From the NCBI GenBank assembly GCA_039191215.1, contig JBCCXT010000013.1, positions 1 to 64,000 of the forward strand: a DNA stretch of 64,000 bases, given 5' to 3'. Of this stretch, positions 1 through 9,105 are shown one piece after another. Under the pieces are notes generated by a model. It had not been told where the DNA came from, made no database searches, and saw nothing but the letters and a program-made list of their open reading frames with translations. Position numbers and translations under genes: made by a program. Source of the stretch: HKCCE3408 sp039191215. Its GTDB lineage: Bacteria > Pseudomonadota > Alphaproteobacteria > Rhodobacterales > Rhodobacteraceae. How positions within the stretch are numbered: the stretch's first letter is position 1; every line of letters begins with the position of its first letter.

Positions 1-237
1 AGGCCCGATTGTGGTTTTGGAGCCGTGCCCAAAGGATCGATGACGTTTTTGGGAGCCGGGCCTAAAGGCCCGGCGGGCGCGCGCGGTCGGGCTTCGCCCG
101 CGGCCGCGCGCCCGCGCACCGGGTCGAGCGGCTCGCCAAGATGCGCGTCAGCCCTGGGAATGTTTGCCATCGGGAGATCATCAGCATCATCGTTGCGCGC
201 AGTAACACCGCTGCACAGCGCCATCGCCGAAGGGCCT
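1..237. other. Non-coding stretch after purF
   Basis: I see no convincing gene here; the open frames read through GC-rich repeats and look like chance. The stretch lies downstream of purF and carries two adjacent stem-loops (listed separately). A gene on the left may end just outside the window. Confidence 0.5.
55..113. terminator. Tandem GC-rich stem-loops
   Basis: The first stem pairs GCCGGGCC (55-62) with GGCCCGGC (67-74) around a TAAA loop. The second pairs GGGCGCGCG (75-83) with CGCGCGCCC (105-113) and holds an inner CGGGC-TTC-GCCCG hairpin (88-100). No U-run follows on either strand, so this may be a transcript-end stabiliser, a factor-assisted terminator or a REP-like repeat rather than a classical intrinsic terminator. 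The pairing is seen; the function is inferred. Confidence 0.4.
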
Positions 238-1716
238 TTATTCAGCGGCCTCGTTCACCTTCATCTGAAAGCCTGCTTGCACGCGATCAGCGGGTGTTAC
301 GGGATAATCGCCGGAAAAACAGGCATCGCAATATTGCGGCGCGGTGTTCAGGCGGCCCTTTTCTTCGCCCACAGCCCTGTAGAGCCCATCAAGTGTGATG
401 AATTTCAGCGATGTGACACCCAGATGCGACTGAATTTCTTCCTCTGACATCGATGAGGCCAGGAGCTTTTCACGATCCGGCGTATCAACGCCGTAAAAAC
501 AAGGCCAGGCGGTGGGCGGACTGGCAATCCGGAAATGCACTTCTGCCGCGCCGGCATCAAGCACCATCTCTTTGATCTTGCGGCTTGTAGTACCGCGCAC
601 GACGCTGTCATCGACGAGAACAACGCGTTTGTCTTTGATCAGCGCGCGGTTCACGTTGAGCTTTAGGCGAACGCCCATATTGCGGATCTGTTCGGTGGGC
701 TCGATGAAGGTCCGGCCGACATATTGGTTGCGGATGATACCCATGCCGAAGGGGATGCCCGATTGCGCCGCAAAACCGATTGCGGCAGGCGTGCCACTAT
801 CGGGGACGGGGCATACCAGATCGGCCTCGACGGGTGCCTCCCGAGCCAGCTCAACGCCGATCTGGCGTCGCGTCTCGTAGACTGATCGCCCGCCCAGGAT
901 GCTGTCGGGACGCGAGAAATAAACATGCTCGAAGATGCAAAACCGTGGCCGCTTGGGCTCAAACGGTTTGAAGCTCTCCGGGCCATGGCCGTTGATCACC
1001 ACCATCTCGCCCGGCTCAATCTCGCGCACAAAATCCGCGCCGATGATGTCGAGCGCGCAGGTTTCCGAGGCCAGAACCCAGCCGTCACCCAGACGCCCCA
1101 TGACCAGCGGGCGCACGCCCAGCGGGTCGCGGACGCCGATCAGCTTCGTGCGCGTCATCGCGACAACCGAAAACGCGCCCTCGACCCGGCGCAGCGCGTC
1201 TTTCATCCGCTCGGGGATGGTTTTTTGATAGCTGCGCGCCATCAGGTGGATGATGCATTCGCTGTCAGAGGAAGACTGAAAGATCGAGCCGCGACCAATC
1301 AGCTCGCGTCGTAACTCATCGGCATTCACGATATTGCCGTTATGCGCGATGGCCGCGCCACCCATGGCAAATTCACCAAAGAACGGCTGCACGTCACGGA
1401 TCGCGGTATGGCCCTTTGATCCGGCGGTGGAATAGCGCACATGGCCGATCCCGATCGCACCGGGAAGGGTTTCCATCACATTGGCGCTGGTGAAGGTGTC
1501 ACGGACATAGCCAAAGCGCCTGGCGGAGTTGAACCCGTGATCTTCGTGATGGGTGACGATGCCGCCAGCTTCTTGTCCGCGATGCTGCAACGCATGCAGA
1601 CCAAGTGCGACGAACTGCGCTGCATCGCTTACGCCAACGACGCCGAATACGCCGCATTCCTCACGTAGTTTATCATCGTCGAAGGGGTCTGCTCGGAAGG
1701 CCTTCGGTTCAGACAT
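238..1716 (-). CDS. purF: Amidophosphoribosyltransferase (PurF)
   Basis: Catalyses the first committed step of purine synthesis, moving the glutamine amide nitrogen onto PRPP to give phosphoribosylamine in the cytoplasm. The 492-residue protein begins with a roughly 20-residue propeptide followed by the N-terminal nucleophile Cys21 in EECGVFGVVG. The PRPP loop reads VVLVDDSVVRGTTSRK. Cysteines in RFCIFEHVYF, AWPCFYG and YCDACFSGDYPV match the four ligands of the Bacillus-type [4Fe-4S] PurF, so an oxygen-sensitive cluster is likely. It is the last gene of the radA-cvpA-purF run; the cvpA-purF pairing is widespread in proteobacteria. Length and motifs are complete. Confidence 0.97.
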   Translation of the reverse strand: MSEPKAFRADPFDDDKLREECGVFGVVGVSDAAQFVALGLHALQHRGQEAGGIVTHHEDHGFNSARRFGYVRDTFTSANVMETLPGAIGIGHVRYSTAGSKGHTAIRDVQPFFGEFAMGGAAIAHNGNIVNADELRRELIGRGSIFQSSSDSECIIHLMARSYQKTIPERMKDALRRVEGAFSVVAMTRTKLIGVRDPLGVRPLVMGRLGDGWVLASETCALDIIGADFVREIEPGEMVVINGHGPESFKPFEPKRPRFCIFEHVYFSRPDSILGGRSVYETRRQIGVELAREAPVEADLVCPVPDSGTPAAIGFAAQSGIPFGMGIIRNQYVGRTFIEPTEQIRNMGVRLKLNVNRALIKDKRVVLVDDSVVRGTTSRKIKEMVLDAGAAEVHFRIASPPTAWPCFYGVDTPDREKLLASSMSEEEIQSHLGVTSLKFITLDGLYRAVGEEKGRLNTAPQYCDACFSGDYPVTPADRVQAGFQMKVNEAAE

Positions 1717-1974
1717 CTAGCGCCCCTGTCGCGCGTGGAAGCTGGACCCGCGAATCCCTGCACGCGTCCTTGGTCACGGACATAGGGCAGGAGGGCCCAA
1801 GTGTCACCTCATCTGTCACGCAAATGTCATCGAAAACTGGGGATCAGCGCGGATGAGATGGATTTAGAGGCAAACGGGCGGTGCTTAGGCGTTTGGTGGC
1901 GGATCAGGCCTCGCACGACGTGCTGAGGGTCGCAGGAAGCGTGCCTGCGCCCGTTCTGCTAAAGGGTCGGCCGC

Positions 1975-2571
1975 TCAGCCTTCCTCGGCGGGCGCCGGCA
2001 CAGCCTCCGGCGTCGTTCCCGGTGCGTCGCATTGCGCGGTCAATTCCTCAAAGCGCAACTGGAACCAGCCCGGCACATCATCTGGGATGGCGGATTCAAC
2101 ATTGCCCTGAAGCTCTGCCAGGATCGCAACCGTCCGGCTTTGATCGACAATCTCCACCCGCTCATCACCGGCCAGCCGCTCATAGGCGATCAGCGCTACA
2201 ACCACGAGCAGCACACCGCGCGCGACCCCAAAAAGAAAGCCCAGACCGGCATCCGCCCCGCCAACCGCAGAGCGCTGGATGATGCCGGAAAACATCGGTG
2301 TGAACAGCGAGATGACGACAAGACCCAGGACAAAAACGGCGGCAAATGCGCCGATGATGCCAAGCTCACAACTATCGCCGATGAATTCGCCCAAATAGGG
2401 CACTTCGTTGATCAGCGGCTGTGCTTGTGGGGCAAAGATGAAGGCCAAGATCGCGGCCACGACCCAGCCACCGATGGCAAGCGCTTCGCGCACGAAGCCG
2501 CGGCTATAGGCCAGCATCGCCGAGATGATGATCACGCCCGCGACGATTCCGTCGATAATGGTGAAATCCAT
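1975..2571 (-). CDS. cvpA: CvpA family inner-membrane protein
   Basis: A 198-residue protein with four predicted hydrophobic segments in the first 130 residues and a hydrophilic, acidic tail ending in PAPAEEG. This is the CvpA/colicin V production layout. In Escherichia coli cvpA lies just upstream of purF and affects colicin V export and envelope fitness; its molecular function is unsettled. Here it sits 52 bp after radA and 258 bp before purF on the same strand, so co-transcription is plausible but the longer gap could hold a purF promoter. The family call rests on membrane pattern and position. Confidence 0.85.
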   Translation of the reverse strand: MDFTIIDGIVAGVIIISAMLAYSRGFVREALAIGGWVVAAILAFIFAPQAQPLINEVPYLGEFIGDSCELGIIGAFAAVFVLGLVVISLFTPMFSGIIQRSAVGGADAGLGFLFGVARGVLLVVVALIAYERLAGDERVEIVDQSRTVAILAELQGNVESAIPDDVPGWFQLRFEELTAQCDAPGTTPEAVPAPAEEG

Positions 2572-2623
2572 GCTCTGCCCTCTTTCCTTACCTTCCGCGC
2601 GCGAAGCCCGGCGCTTTTACGGC

Positions 2624-3991
2624 TCAGTCCGCCCCAAAGACCGTGCCGACAAATTGCGCAAGGTCCGGCATTTCAGTCAGGCTCAGGCCCGCGCCGTCGC
2701 CGGTTTTGCATCCTCGCGCCACGATGGCTGCGGAAAAACCAAGTTTTTGGGCCTCTTTCAACCTGTTTTCCGCCTGCGCCACGGGACGCAAGGCACCAGA
2801 AAGCGATAATTCTCCGAAAAGCACAGAATTGGGCGGGATTGCGGCATCTTCGCGGGCCGAAAGAAGCGCGGCTGCAACAGCCAAATCGGCTGCCGGTTCG
2901 GAAATGCGCATGCCGCCGGCGACATTAAGGTAGACGTCGAGGCCCTGAAACGAGATCCCAACCCGGGCATCAAGAACCGCAAGGATCATGCTTAAGCGCG
3001 CGCTATCCCAGCCGACCACCGCCCGGCGCGGCTGGCTCAGCGCGGAGGGCGCAACCAGCGCCTGGATCTCGACCAAAACCGGTCGCGTCCCCTCGATCCC
3101 GGCAAAAACTACAGACCCCGGCGCGTCCTTTTCCCGGTCTGTCAAAAACAGTGCCGACGGGTTTGGAACTTGCGCCAAGCCCGTGCCTGTCATCTCAAAA
3201 ACGCCGATCTCATCGGCCGGGCCAAAGCGGTTCTTGACCGAGCGCAGCAGGCGAAATTGATGGCCCCGCTCGCCCTCAAAATAAAGCACCGTGTCAACCA
3301 TGTGCTCGACCACGCGGGGCCCGGCGATCTGGCCGTCCTTGGTCACATGGCCGACCAGCATCACCGCCACGCCGCGGCGTTTGGCGAATGTGACAAGCTC
3401 ATGGGCAGCGGCGCGTACCTGGGCGACCGAGCCCGGCGCGCTGTCGACGGTGTCGAGCCACATGGTTTGCACCGAATCGACGATTGCCAGATCGGGCCGT
3501 TCGGCATCAAGCGTTGTCAGGATGTCGCGTAGGTTGGTCTCACAAGCAAGCTGTAGCGGCGCCTCAGCCAGGCCCAAACGCCCGGCCCGCAAGCGGACCT
3601 GCGCTGTTGCCTCTTCGCCGGAGATGTAAATGACCTTGGCGCCTTGAGAGGCGAAACTGGCCGCGGCCTGCAACAGCAGCGTCGATTTCCCGATCCCCGG
3701 ATCGCCGCCGACCAACGTTGCCGAAGCGGTGACCAGCCCGCCGCCCAGCACCCGATCCAGCTCAGCAAGGCCAGAGCCTGCCCGCGGCGGTTCCTCTTCG
3801 GCGCTGGCAAGGTCGGTTAACCGAATGCCCTTGCCTTTCGCGCGGCCAAGCGCGGCCTTGCCCGGCCCGGCGGATAAAGGCGCCTCTTCATGGATTGTGT
3901 TCCAAGCGCCGCAAGCCTCACATTGGCCGGCCCATTTTTTATGCGCGGCACCGCAATTGCTGCAAGTATAAGCGGTGGAAACTTTGGCCAT
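2624..3991 (-). CDS. radA: DNA repair protein RadA
   Basis: RadA is a RecA-related, DnaB-like ATPase that helps branch migration and processing of recombination intermediates. The 455-residue protein starts with a C4 zinc finger (CSNCG...CEACG, residues 10-28). Walker A is GGDPGIGKST near residues 95-104, and the diagnostic KNRFG motif follows near residue 255. The C-terminal third is the Lon-protease-like domain. Eleven bases separate it from the PqiA-like gene upstream. All hallmark motifs are intact and the length is typical. Confidence 0.97.
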   Translation of the reverse strand: MAKVSTAYTCSNCGAAHKKWAGQCEACGAWNTIHEEAPLSAGPGKAALGRAKGKGIRLTDLASAEEEPPRAGSGLAELDRVLGGGLVTASATLVGGDPGIGKSTLLLQAAASFASQGAKVIYISGEEATAQVRLRAGRLGLAEAPLQLACETNLRDILTTLDAERPDLAIVDSVQTMWLDTVDSAPGSVAQVRAAAHELVTFAKRRGVAVMLVGHVTKDGQIAGPRVVEHMVDTVLYFEGERGHQFRLLRSVKNRFGPADEIGVFEMTGTGLAQVPNPSALFLTDREKDAPGSVVFAGIEGTRPVLVEIQALVAPSALSQPRRAVVGWDSARLSMILAVLDARVGISFQGLDVYLNVAGGMRISEPAADLAVAAALLSAREDAAIPPNSVLFGELSLSGALRPVAQAENRLKEAQKLGFSAAIVARGCKTGDGAGLSLTEMPDLAQFVGTVFGAD

Positions 3992-4001
3992 AGCCTGCGT
4001 C

Positions 4002-4460
4002 TTAGCTTGTCGTGTTCTGATCGGAAAGCGCGCGCGGCGTCAGGATCGCAATGGCGTATGAGACCAGAACCGCCGCCGTAAATAGCCACAGGCCCCAAGC
4101 GGTCTCAAGCCGCCCGACGGCAAGCCCTTTGGCAAGGGCCACATAGACCGCCACCAGGAAGATGTCCGCCATGGCAAGTTTGCCCAAGATGCCAATCATC
4201 GGCAGCGCGCGGGTCGAAAGCTGGCGCAGATGCACCGCAGCCAACGCGAAGGTTTTTGCAATCGGTGCCACCAGCGCCAAGAGTGCCACCAGGATGGCGA
4301 GCGCTGCATCGTCTTCCCAGAGGGAGGCGATGCCGGACAGAATCGAGATCTCATCAAGTCCAAAGAGCGGCAAGAGGCCCGCGCGCATCAGCGGCGCGAA
4401 CCAGGACAGCGGGAAGACGACCAAAAGGGCGAGGTTGAGCAATGTGAGAATTCTAAGCAT
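4002..4460 (-). CDS. PqiA-like inner-membrane protein
   Basis: A 152-residue protein with four hydrophobic helices and a central stretch (LVAPIAKTFALAAVHLRQL, then GILGKLAMADIFLVAVYVAL) typical of one paraquat-inducible protein A repeat. Full-length PqiA carries two such units, so this is a single-unit version without visible zinc-ribbon cysteines. PqiA-type proteins accompany MCE lipid transport systems in other bacteria, but no MCE gene is adjacent here. It lies between alr and radA on the same strand. Family call moderately sure; role unknown. Confidence 0.7.
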   Translation of the reverse strand: MLRILTLLNLALLVVFPLSWFAPLMRAGLLPLFGLDEISILSGIASLWEDDAALAILVALLALVAPIAKTFALAAVHLRQLSTRALPMIGILGKLAMADIFLVAVYVALAKGLAVGRLETAWGLWLFTAAVLVSYAIAILTPRALSDQNTTS

Positions 4461-4574
4461 GGCTAGGCAAGTGGGGGTTTGGGACGATGGCGCAAGGGGG
4501 AATGTGCGTGCACATATCGGCGCACAGCCATGAAACGGCTGGTTTTTCCGGCAAAAGCCGCGCTGTCATGGCGG

Positions 4575-5606
4575 CTACGGGCTGCGATAGCTGCGGTCGT
4601 ATCGTGCTCCCAGAGATGTGAGGATTTCATAGCCAATGGTGCCTGTGATTTGGGCCAGTTGATCAATGCTTTGGTAGGCAGATAGAATATCAAGATGGTC
4701 GGGCATATCGGTAAGATGTGTGACATCAACGCTCATCAAATCCATCGATACGCGGCCGGCCAGCGGACAGGCGACATCTCCCGCCCATAGCTTGCCCTTT
4801 GGCCCCATCGCGCGGATGAGACCATCCGCGTATCCACTTGAAACCGTTGCGATACGGCGCGGTGCGTCAGCGACAAACGTCGCGCCATAGCCGACCGTCT
4901 CACCCGGTTCAATCCAGCGCGTCTGGATGACCGGCAAGGACAAGGACACGACAGCCTCCGCGGCCTCAAAAGGAAAGCCGCCATAGGTGCCGATCCCGGG
5001 CCTAACGCTATCAAAGTGATAGTTACCTCCCAGAAGCGTACCGCCAGTGGCAGCCAGGGATCGAGGCGCTGTCACCCCTTGCGTCATGGCCTGGAAGGCG
5101 GACAGCTGGGCTGCGTTTTGCGGATGTGACGGTTCATCGGCGCAGGCCAGATGGCTCATCACTAGGACCGGATCGAGGTCACCGCGCAGCGCGGCCCAAT
5201 CTTTCGCCTCCATCCCCAAACGATTCATGCCGGTATCAAGTTGCACGCCGTAGCTTGCTTGCGGCAGCGCCGATTGGTGGCGCGCGACCTGTTCGGGTGA
5301 GTTCAAAAGAGCGATCAGATCGGCATCCGCAAGATGCGGCGCATCACCGGCCATGTGTCCGCCAAAGACAAAAATCTGTGGTCCAGCCCCCAAAATGGCC
5401 CGCAGCTTTACGCCTTCTTCGGGCTGGGCCACATAGAAGTGCCGCGCGCCGGCTTGCGCCAGCACGGGCGCCGCGCGGTCCATGCCCAGGCCATAGGCAT
5501 CTGCTTTGACCACTGCCGCGGTCTCGGACCCTTCGGCGAGCCGCGCAAGCGCTGCCCAATTGCGGGCGATCGCCCCAAGATCAATCGTCAGTTTGGCCTG
5601 AGCCAT
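4575..5606 (-). CDS. alr: Alanine racemase
   Basis: Interconverts L- and D-alanine for peptidoglycan precursors. The 343-residue fold-type III PLP enzyme shows the PLP lysine at residue 34 in VVKADAYGLG, the second catalytic residue region VGYGATF, and a C terminus (YEILTSLGARYDRSY) like the usual NEILTRLG ending. Its start is 6 bp after the dnaB stop, so the two are almost certainly one transcript. It is slightly short for the family but complete. Confidence 0.95.
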   Translation of the reverse strand: MAQAKLTIDLGAIARNWAALARLAEGSETAAVVKADAYGLGMDRAAPVLAQAGARHFYVAQPEEGVKLRAILGAGPQIFVFGGHMAGDAPHLADADLIALLNSPEQVARHQSALPQASYGVQLDTGMNRLGMEAKDWAALRGDLDPVLVMSHLACADEPSHPQNAAQLSAFQAMTQGVTAPRSLAATGGTLLGGNYHFDSVRPGIGTYGGFPFEAAEAVVSLSLPVIQTRWIEPGETVGYGATFVADAPRRIATVSSGYADGLIRAMGPKGKLWAGDVACPLAGRVSMDLMSVDVTHLTDMPDHLDILSAYQSIDQLAQITGTIGYEILTSLGARYDRSYRSP

Positions 5607-5612
5607 CGCCGC

Positions 5613-7091
5613 TCAGCGCCCGTCATCGCGCCAGCGCTGCTCCAAATTGGCAAATTTGGTAAACCGGCCGTCGAAGCTCAGCTCGATATTGCCGACCGGC
5701 CCATGGCGCTGTTTGCCGACGATGATTTCTGCCTTGCCATGCAGCCGATCCATATCTTCCTGCCACTTGCTCATCGCTTCGAGATTCTCTTCGCCCGGTT
5801 TCTCGCGCTCTTTGTAGTATTCGCCGCGATAGACGAACATAACTGTGTCGGCGTCCTGCTCGATAGAGCCCGATTCGCGCAGATCTGACAATTGCGGGCG
5901 CTTATCTTCGCGGCTTTCGACCTGGCGGCTAAGCTGGCTGAGCGCGATGACCGGGATGTTCAATTCTTTGGCGATCGCTTTAAGCCCTTGGGTTATCTCG
6001 GAGATCTCGTTCACGCGGTTGTCTTTGTTGGTGTTGGCGCGCAAGAGCTGCAGATAGTCGACGATCAGCAGATGCAGCCCCTGTGGCGAGCGTTTGAGCC
6101 GGCGCGCCCGGGCCGCAACTTGCGCGATCTGCAGCGCGGGCGTGTCGTCGATGTAAAGCGGGCAGGTTTCAAGCTCTTGGGCGGCTTTGAGGTAGCGCTT
6201 GAACTCGTCCTGATTCAAATCGCCACGACGAATGAGCTCTGACGGCACTTCCGCCGCCTCCGATAAAACGCGCTGCGCCAGCTGGGCCGCGGACATCTCA
6301 AGGCTGAAAAAACCTACCACGCCGCCATCGGCGGCCTGGCCGTTCTCAGCCCCGCGCCGATAGGCTTTTGCGACTGCAAAGCCGATATTAGTTGCGAGCG
6401 AGGTTTTACCCATCGAGGGGCGGCCAGCGAGGATTAAGAGATCAGAATTATGCAGACCACCCAGTATCTTATCTAGGTCGATGAGGCCCGTGGACATGCC
6501 CGCCAACTGGCCCGATCGGTTGTAAGCCGCCTCGGCCGTTTCCACAGCATCGGTCAGGGCCGCCAGAAAGGGTTGAAAGCCGCGATTGGCCGTACCGCTT
6601 TCGGCAAGCTGAAAAAGCTCGGATTCGGCGGTGACGATCTGGTCGTCGGGCCGCAATTCCTCGCGCTGGCTTTGCGCACGGTCAGAAACACGGCGGCCCA
6701 GATCGATCAATTCGCGCCGCAGGGCCAAGTCATGGATAAGACGGGCATATTCCTTCGCCGCTGTTGTCGCGACGGCAGAAAGCTGCATCCGCAGTAGGTA
6801 TTCTGCGCCGCCAAGTGCTTTCAGCCCATCATGATCGGCCAGCGCGGATTTCAACGTCGTGGCATCGGTCGGCTGGCCGCCCGAGATGCGCGCCACACAT
6901 TTCGCGTAAATGTCGCCATGGACCGGGTCGTAGAAATGCGCCGGTTTCAATTGCACGTCATCGATGCGGTCCATGACCTGATTGGTCGACAGGATCGCGC
7001 CAAGAAGCTGTTGTTCCGCCTCAATATTATGCGGCAATACAAATGTATCCCCGGCCTCAGCCGGGAGGTTTGACGGCGCCATGGTATTCAT
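5613..7091 (-). CDS. dnaB: Replicative DNA helicase DnaB
   Basis: The hexameric 5'-3' helicase that drives the replication fork. The 492-residue protein has the N-terminal helical domain (PHNIEAEQQLLGAIL onward), a linker, and the RecA-like motor with Walker A in GRPSMGKTSLA near residue 220. Walker B is LLIVDYLQLL, followed by SQLSRQVESR and the C-terminal GKQRHGPVG loop. No intein is seen at the P-loop, a site where some bacteria carry one. It heads the dnaB-alr unit. No origin-like cluster accompanies it. Confidence 0.97.
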   Translation of the reverse strand: MNTMAPSNLPAEAGDTFVLPHNIEAEQQLLGAILSTNQVMDRIDDVQLKPAHFYDPVHGDIYAKCVARISGGQPTDATTLKSALADHDGLKALGGAEYLLRMQLSAVATTAAKEYARLIHDLALRRELIDLGRRVSDRAQSQREELRPDDQIVTAESELFQLAESGTANRGFQPFLAALTDAVETAEAAYNRSGQLAGMSTGLIDLDKILGGLHNSDLLILAGRPSMGKTSLATNIGFAVAKAYRRGAENGQAADGGVVGFFSLEMSAAQLAQRVLSEAAEVPSELIRRGDLNQDEFKRYLKAAQELETCPLYIDDTPALQIAQVAARARRLKRSPQGLHLLIVDYLQLLRANTNKDNRVNEISEITQGLKAIAKELNIPVIALSQLSRQVESREDKRPQLSDLRESGSIEQDADTVMFVYRGEYYKEREKPGEENLEAMSKWQEDMDRLHGKAEIIVGKQRHGPVGNIELSFDGRFTKFANLEQRWRDDGR

Positions 7092-7270
7092 GACCGCTCC
7101 CCTCGTTCTTGTTCTTTGCCCCTATGGGTGCGCATGTCCTATGGCATGGTAGTTGTTAGGGTCAATGAGGATATCCTGTGGGTAACGAAGGATATTTTTC
7201 TTCTGCCAAAATACTATATCACGTGGTTGAGCTTGGCGCGATACCTAAATGTCGTGGTGCTCGCCTAGGC
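7092..7270. other. dnaB upstream region / pyrE trailer
   Basis: 179 bp between pyrE and dnaB, both on the minus strand, so this must hold the dnaB promoter if dnaB is transcribed separately. It is visibly more AT-rich than its surroundings near 7180-7225. A perfect 12-bp palindrome CCTAGGCCTAGG (7264-7275) overlaps the pyrE stop codon. No gene is supported. Confidence 0.4.
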
Positions 7271-7951
7271 CTAGGGCGCGACCCATTCATCCGGTGCTGC
7301 GAGATAGCGCGCCACTTCGTCGAGCGTTTGGTCATCAAAATCGCCACCGACGCGGGCTTGCGCCAAAACATCCGACCACGTGCACAAATAGTGAAGCTCA
7401 ACACCCGCCTCAGCCAGCATTGGCCCGGTCCGCGGATAGATGTCATAGAAAAAGATCACCGCCGTATGCCCGCAACTTGCCCCGGTCTTGCGGATCGCAT
7501 CAACAAACGAAAGCTTTGAGCCGCCATCGGTTGCCAGGTCTTCGACCAACAACACCCGGTCGCCTTCGCCCATCGCGCCCTCGATCTGCGCATTGCGGCC
7601 ATGGCCTTTCGGCTTTTTGCGCACATAGGTCATCGGCAGGGCCATCCGCTCGGCAATCATCGCGGCAAAGGGGATGCCCGCGGTCTCACCGCCCGCGACA
7701 TTGTCAAACGCCTCAAGCCCCGCCTTGCGCAGAACCGTGCAAGTCATAAAATCCATCAAGGTCGCCCGGATGCGCGGATAAGAGATCGGCTTGCGGCAAT
7801 CGATATAGGTCGGCGCCTGTTTTCCGGATGTGTGGGTATAGGGCTGGACTGCGTTGAAATGCACCGCCTTGATGTCGAGCAGCATGCGCGCCGTCATCTC
7901 CGCCATGGTTGCGGCATCGGGATAGCTGGTTGGGATCATTCTACCGCCCAA
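7271..7951 (-). CDS. pyrE: Orotate phosphoribosyltransferase
   Basis: Joins orotate to PRPP to form OMP in de novo pyrimidine synthesis. The 226-residue protein carries the PRPP-binding signature RVLLVEDLATDGGSKLSF and the KKPKGHGRNAQIEG loop that closes over the active site. Its first codons overlap the end of pyrC by 16 bp, so translation is probably coupled and the two consecutive pathway steps are co-expressed. Confidence 0.95.
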   Translation of the reverse strand: MGGRMIPTSYPDAATMAEMTARMLLDIKAVHFNAVQPYTHTSGKQAPTYIDCRKPISYPRIRATLMDFMTCTVLRKAGLEAFDNVAGGETAGIPFAAMIAERMALPMTYVRKKPKGHGRNAQIEGAMGEGDRVLLVEDLATDGGSKLSFVDAIRKTGASCGHTAVIFFYDIYPRTGPMLAEAGVELHYLCTWSDVLAQARVGGDFDDQTLDEVARYLAAPDEWVAP

Positions 7952-8970
7952 TCTGTGGTGAAGCCGGGATCAAATATGGTGATGGGCCCATCTTCTGTGG
8001 CCAGGGAGGCTGCAAACGTCACCGGCTGGTCGCGCATCAATGTGACGTTTGTTGGATTGACCGGCAGGCCGTAATGCGCCGCACCTTTGGTGGACACGAA
8101 GGCTGCCAGCGCGTCGAGCTTGCCGCATGTCTCAAACAGCTGGGCGAGGTAGGGCAGGGCCACCGGGGCGGTGTAACACCCTGCGCAGCCGCAAGGCGCC
8201 AGCTTGCCGCCATCGAGATGGGGCGCGCTGTCGGTGCCGAGGAAAAACCGCGACGACGCATCGGTTGCGACGGCCAAAAGCGCGCGCCGGTCGCGTTCAC
8301 GCTTCAGGATCGGCAGGCAATAGTAATGGGGCCGGATTCCCCCGGCGAGAAGGTCGTTGCGCGTGAGCATCAGGTGGTGTGCTGTGATCGTGCCGGCAAT
8401 GGGCCCCGGCGCGTCTTCGACAAAGGCCACGCCCTCGGCGGTGGTCACATGCTCGAGCGTCACACGCAGCTCGGGCAGCCGGTCTTTGAGCGGGCGCAAG
8501 ATGCGGTCGATGAACACCTTCTCACGATCGAAAATGTCGGTATGGGCGTCTGCCACCTCCCCATGAATGCAAAGAGGGACGCCAGATTTCGCCATCGCTT
8601 CAAGGGTATGCCCGACATTGTTAATGTCGCGTACGCCGCGCGCCGAATTGGTTGTAGCCCCGGCCGGATAAAGCTTCACCGCGGCGATGACCCCGTCGGC
8701 ATGGGCGGCCACGACGTCATCCGGGTCGGTCTCTTCGGTCAGATAAAGCGTCATCAGCGGCGTGAAATCCGCGCCATCAGGCAGTGCCGCCAGAATGCGG
8801 TCACGGTAGTGCGCTGCATCCTTTCCGGTCACCACCGGCGGGTCGAGATTGGGCATCACCAGCGCTCGGCCAAAATGGCGCGACGTGTCGGGCAAAACTG
8901 CGCGCATCACGGCGCCGTCGCGCAGGTGCAGGTGCCAGTCATCAGGACGCGGGATTTCGATGCGTGTCAT
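7936..8970 (-). CDS. pyrC: Dihydroorotase (class II, PyrC type)
   Basis: Cyclises carbamoyl-aspartate to dihydroorotate. The 344-residue zinc amidohydrolase shows the metal-binding HxH in PDDWHLHLRDG at residues 9-19, the likely carbamylated lysine in AVKLYPAGATTNS, and LEHVTT and GTDSAPH, matching the E. coli PyrC class. I chose the start at MTRIEIPRP because the family begins directly with the metal site; the 55 further upstream codons look non-coding. It is divergent from the urease genes. Confidence 0.95.
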   Translation of the reverse strand: MTRIEIPRPDDWHLHLRDGAVMRAVLPDTSRHFGRALVMPNLDPPVVTGKDAAHYRDRILAALPDGADFTPLMTLYLTEETDPDDVVAAHADGVIAAVKLYPAGATTNSARGVRDINNVGHTLEAMAKSGVPLCIHGEVADAHTDIFDREKVFIDRILRPLKDRLPELRVTLEHVTTAEGVAFVEDAPGPIAGTITAHHLMLTRNDLLAGGIRPHYYCLPILKRERDRRALLAVATDASSRFFLGTDSAPHLDGGKLAPCGCAGCYTAPVALPYLAQLFETCGKLDALAAFVSTKGAAHYGLPVNPTNVTLMRDQPVTFAASLATEDGPITIFDPGFTTDWAVE

Positions 8971-9105
8971 TGGCTTCGAGCTACACTGGCCGCCTTGTGG
9001 CGGCAAGGCCGCAGCTGCCTGATTTTTGGGCGCATGACCGGCTCTGGAAGAGCCTGCGCGCGCAAAGGCTTGCCACTGCCCGGTGCGGCTGCCTAGTCTC
9101 GCCCC

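Noticed and set aside
1717..1974. Regulatory purine box upstream of purF
   Set aside because: I found only a GTGACA-type direct repeat (GTGACAGATGAGGTGACA on the minus strand) and no match to a PurR operator that I can defend.
7092..7270. Possible replication origin near dnaB
   Set aside because: No cluster of DnaA boxes or iterons is present; the single box-like sites seen in the window (27061-27069 and 39515-39523) are far apart and isolated.
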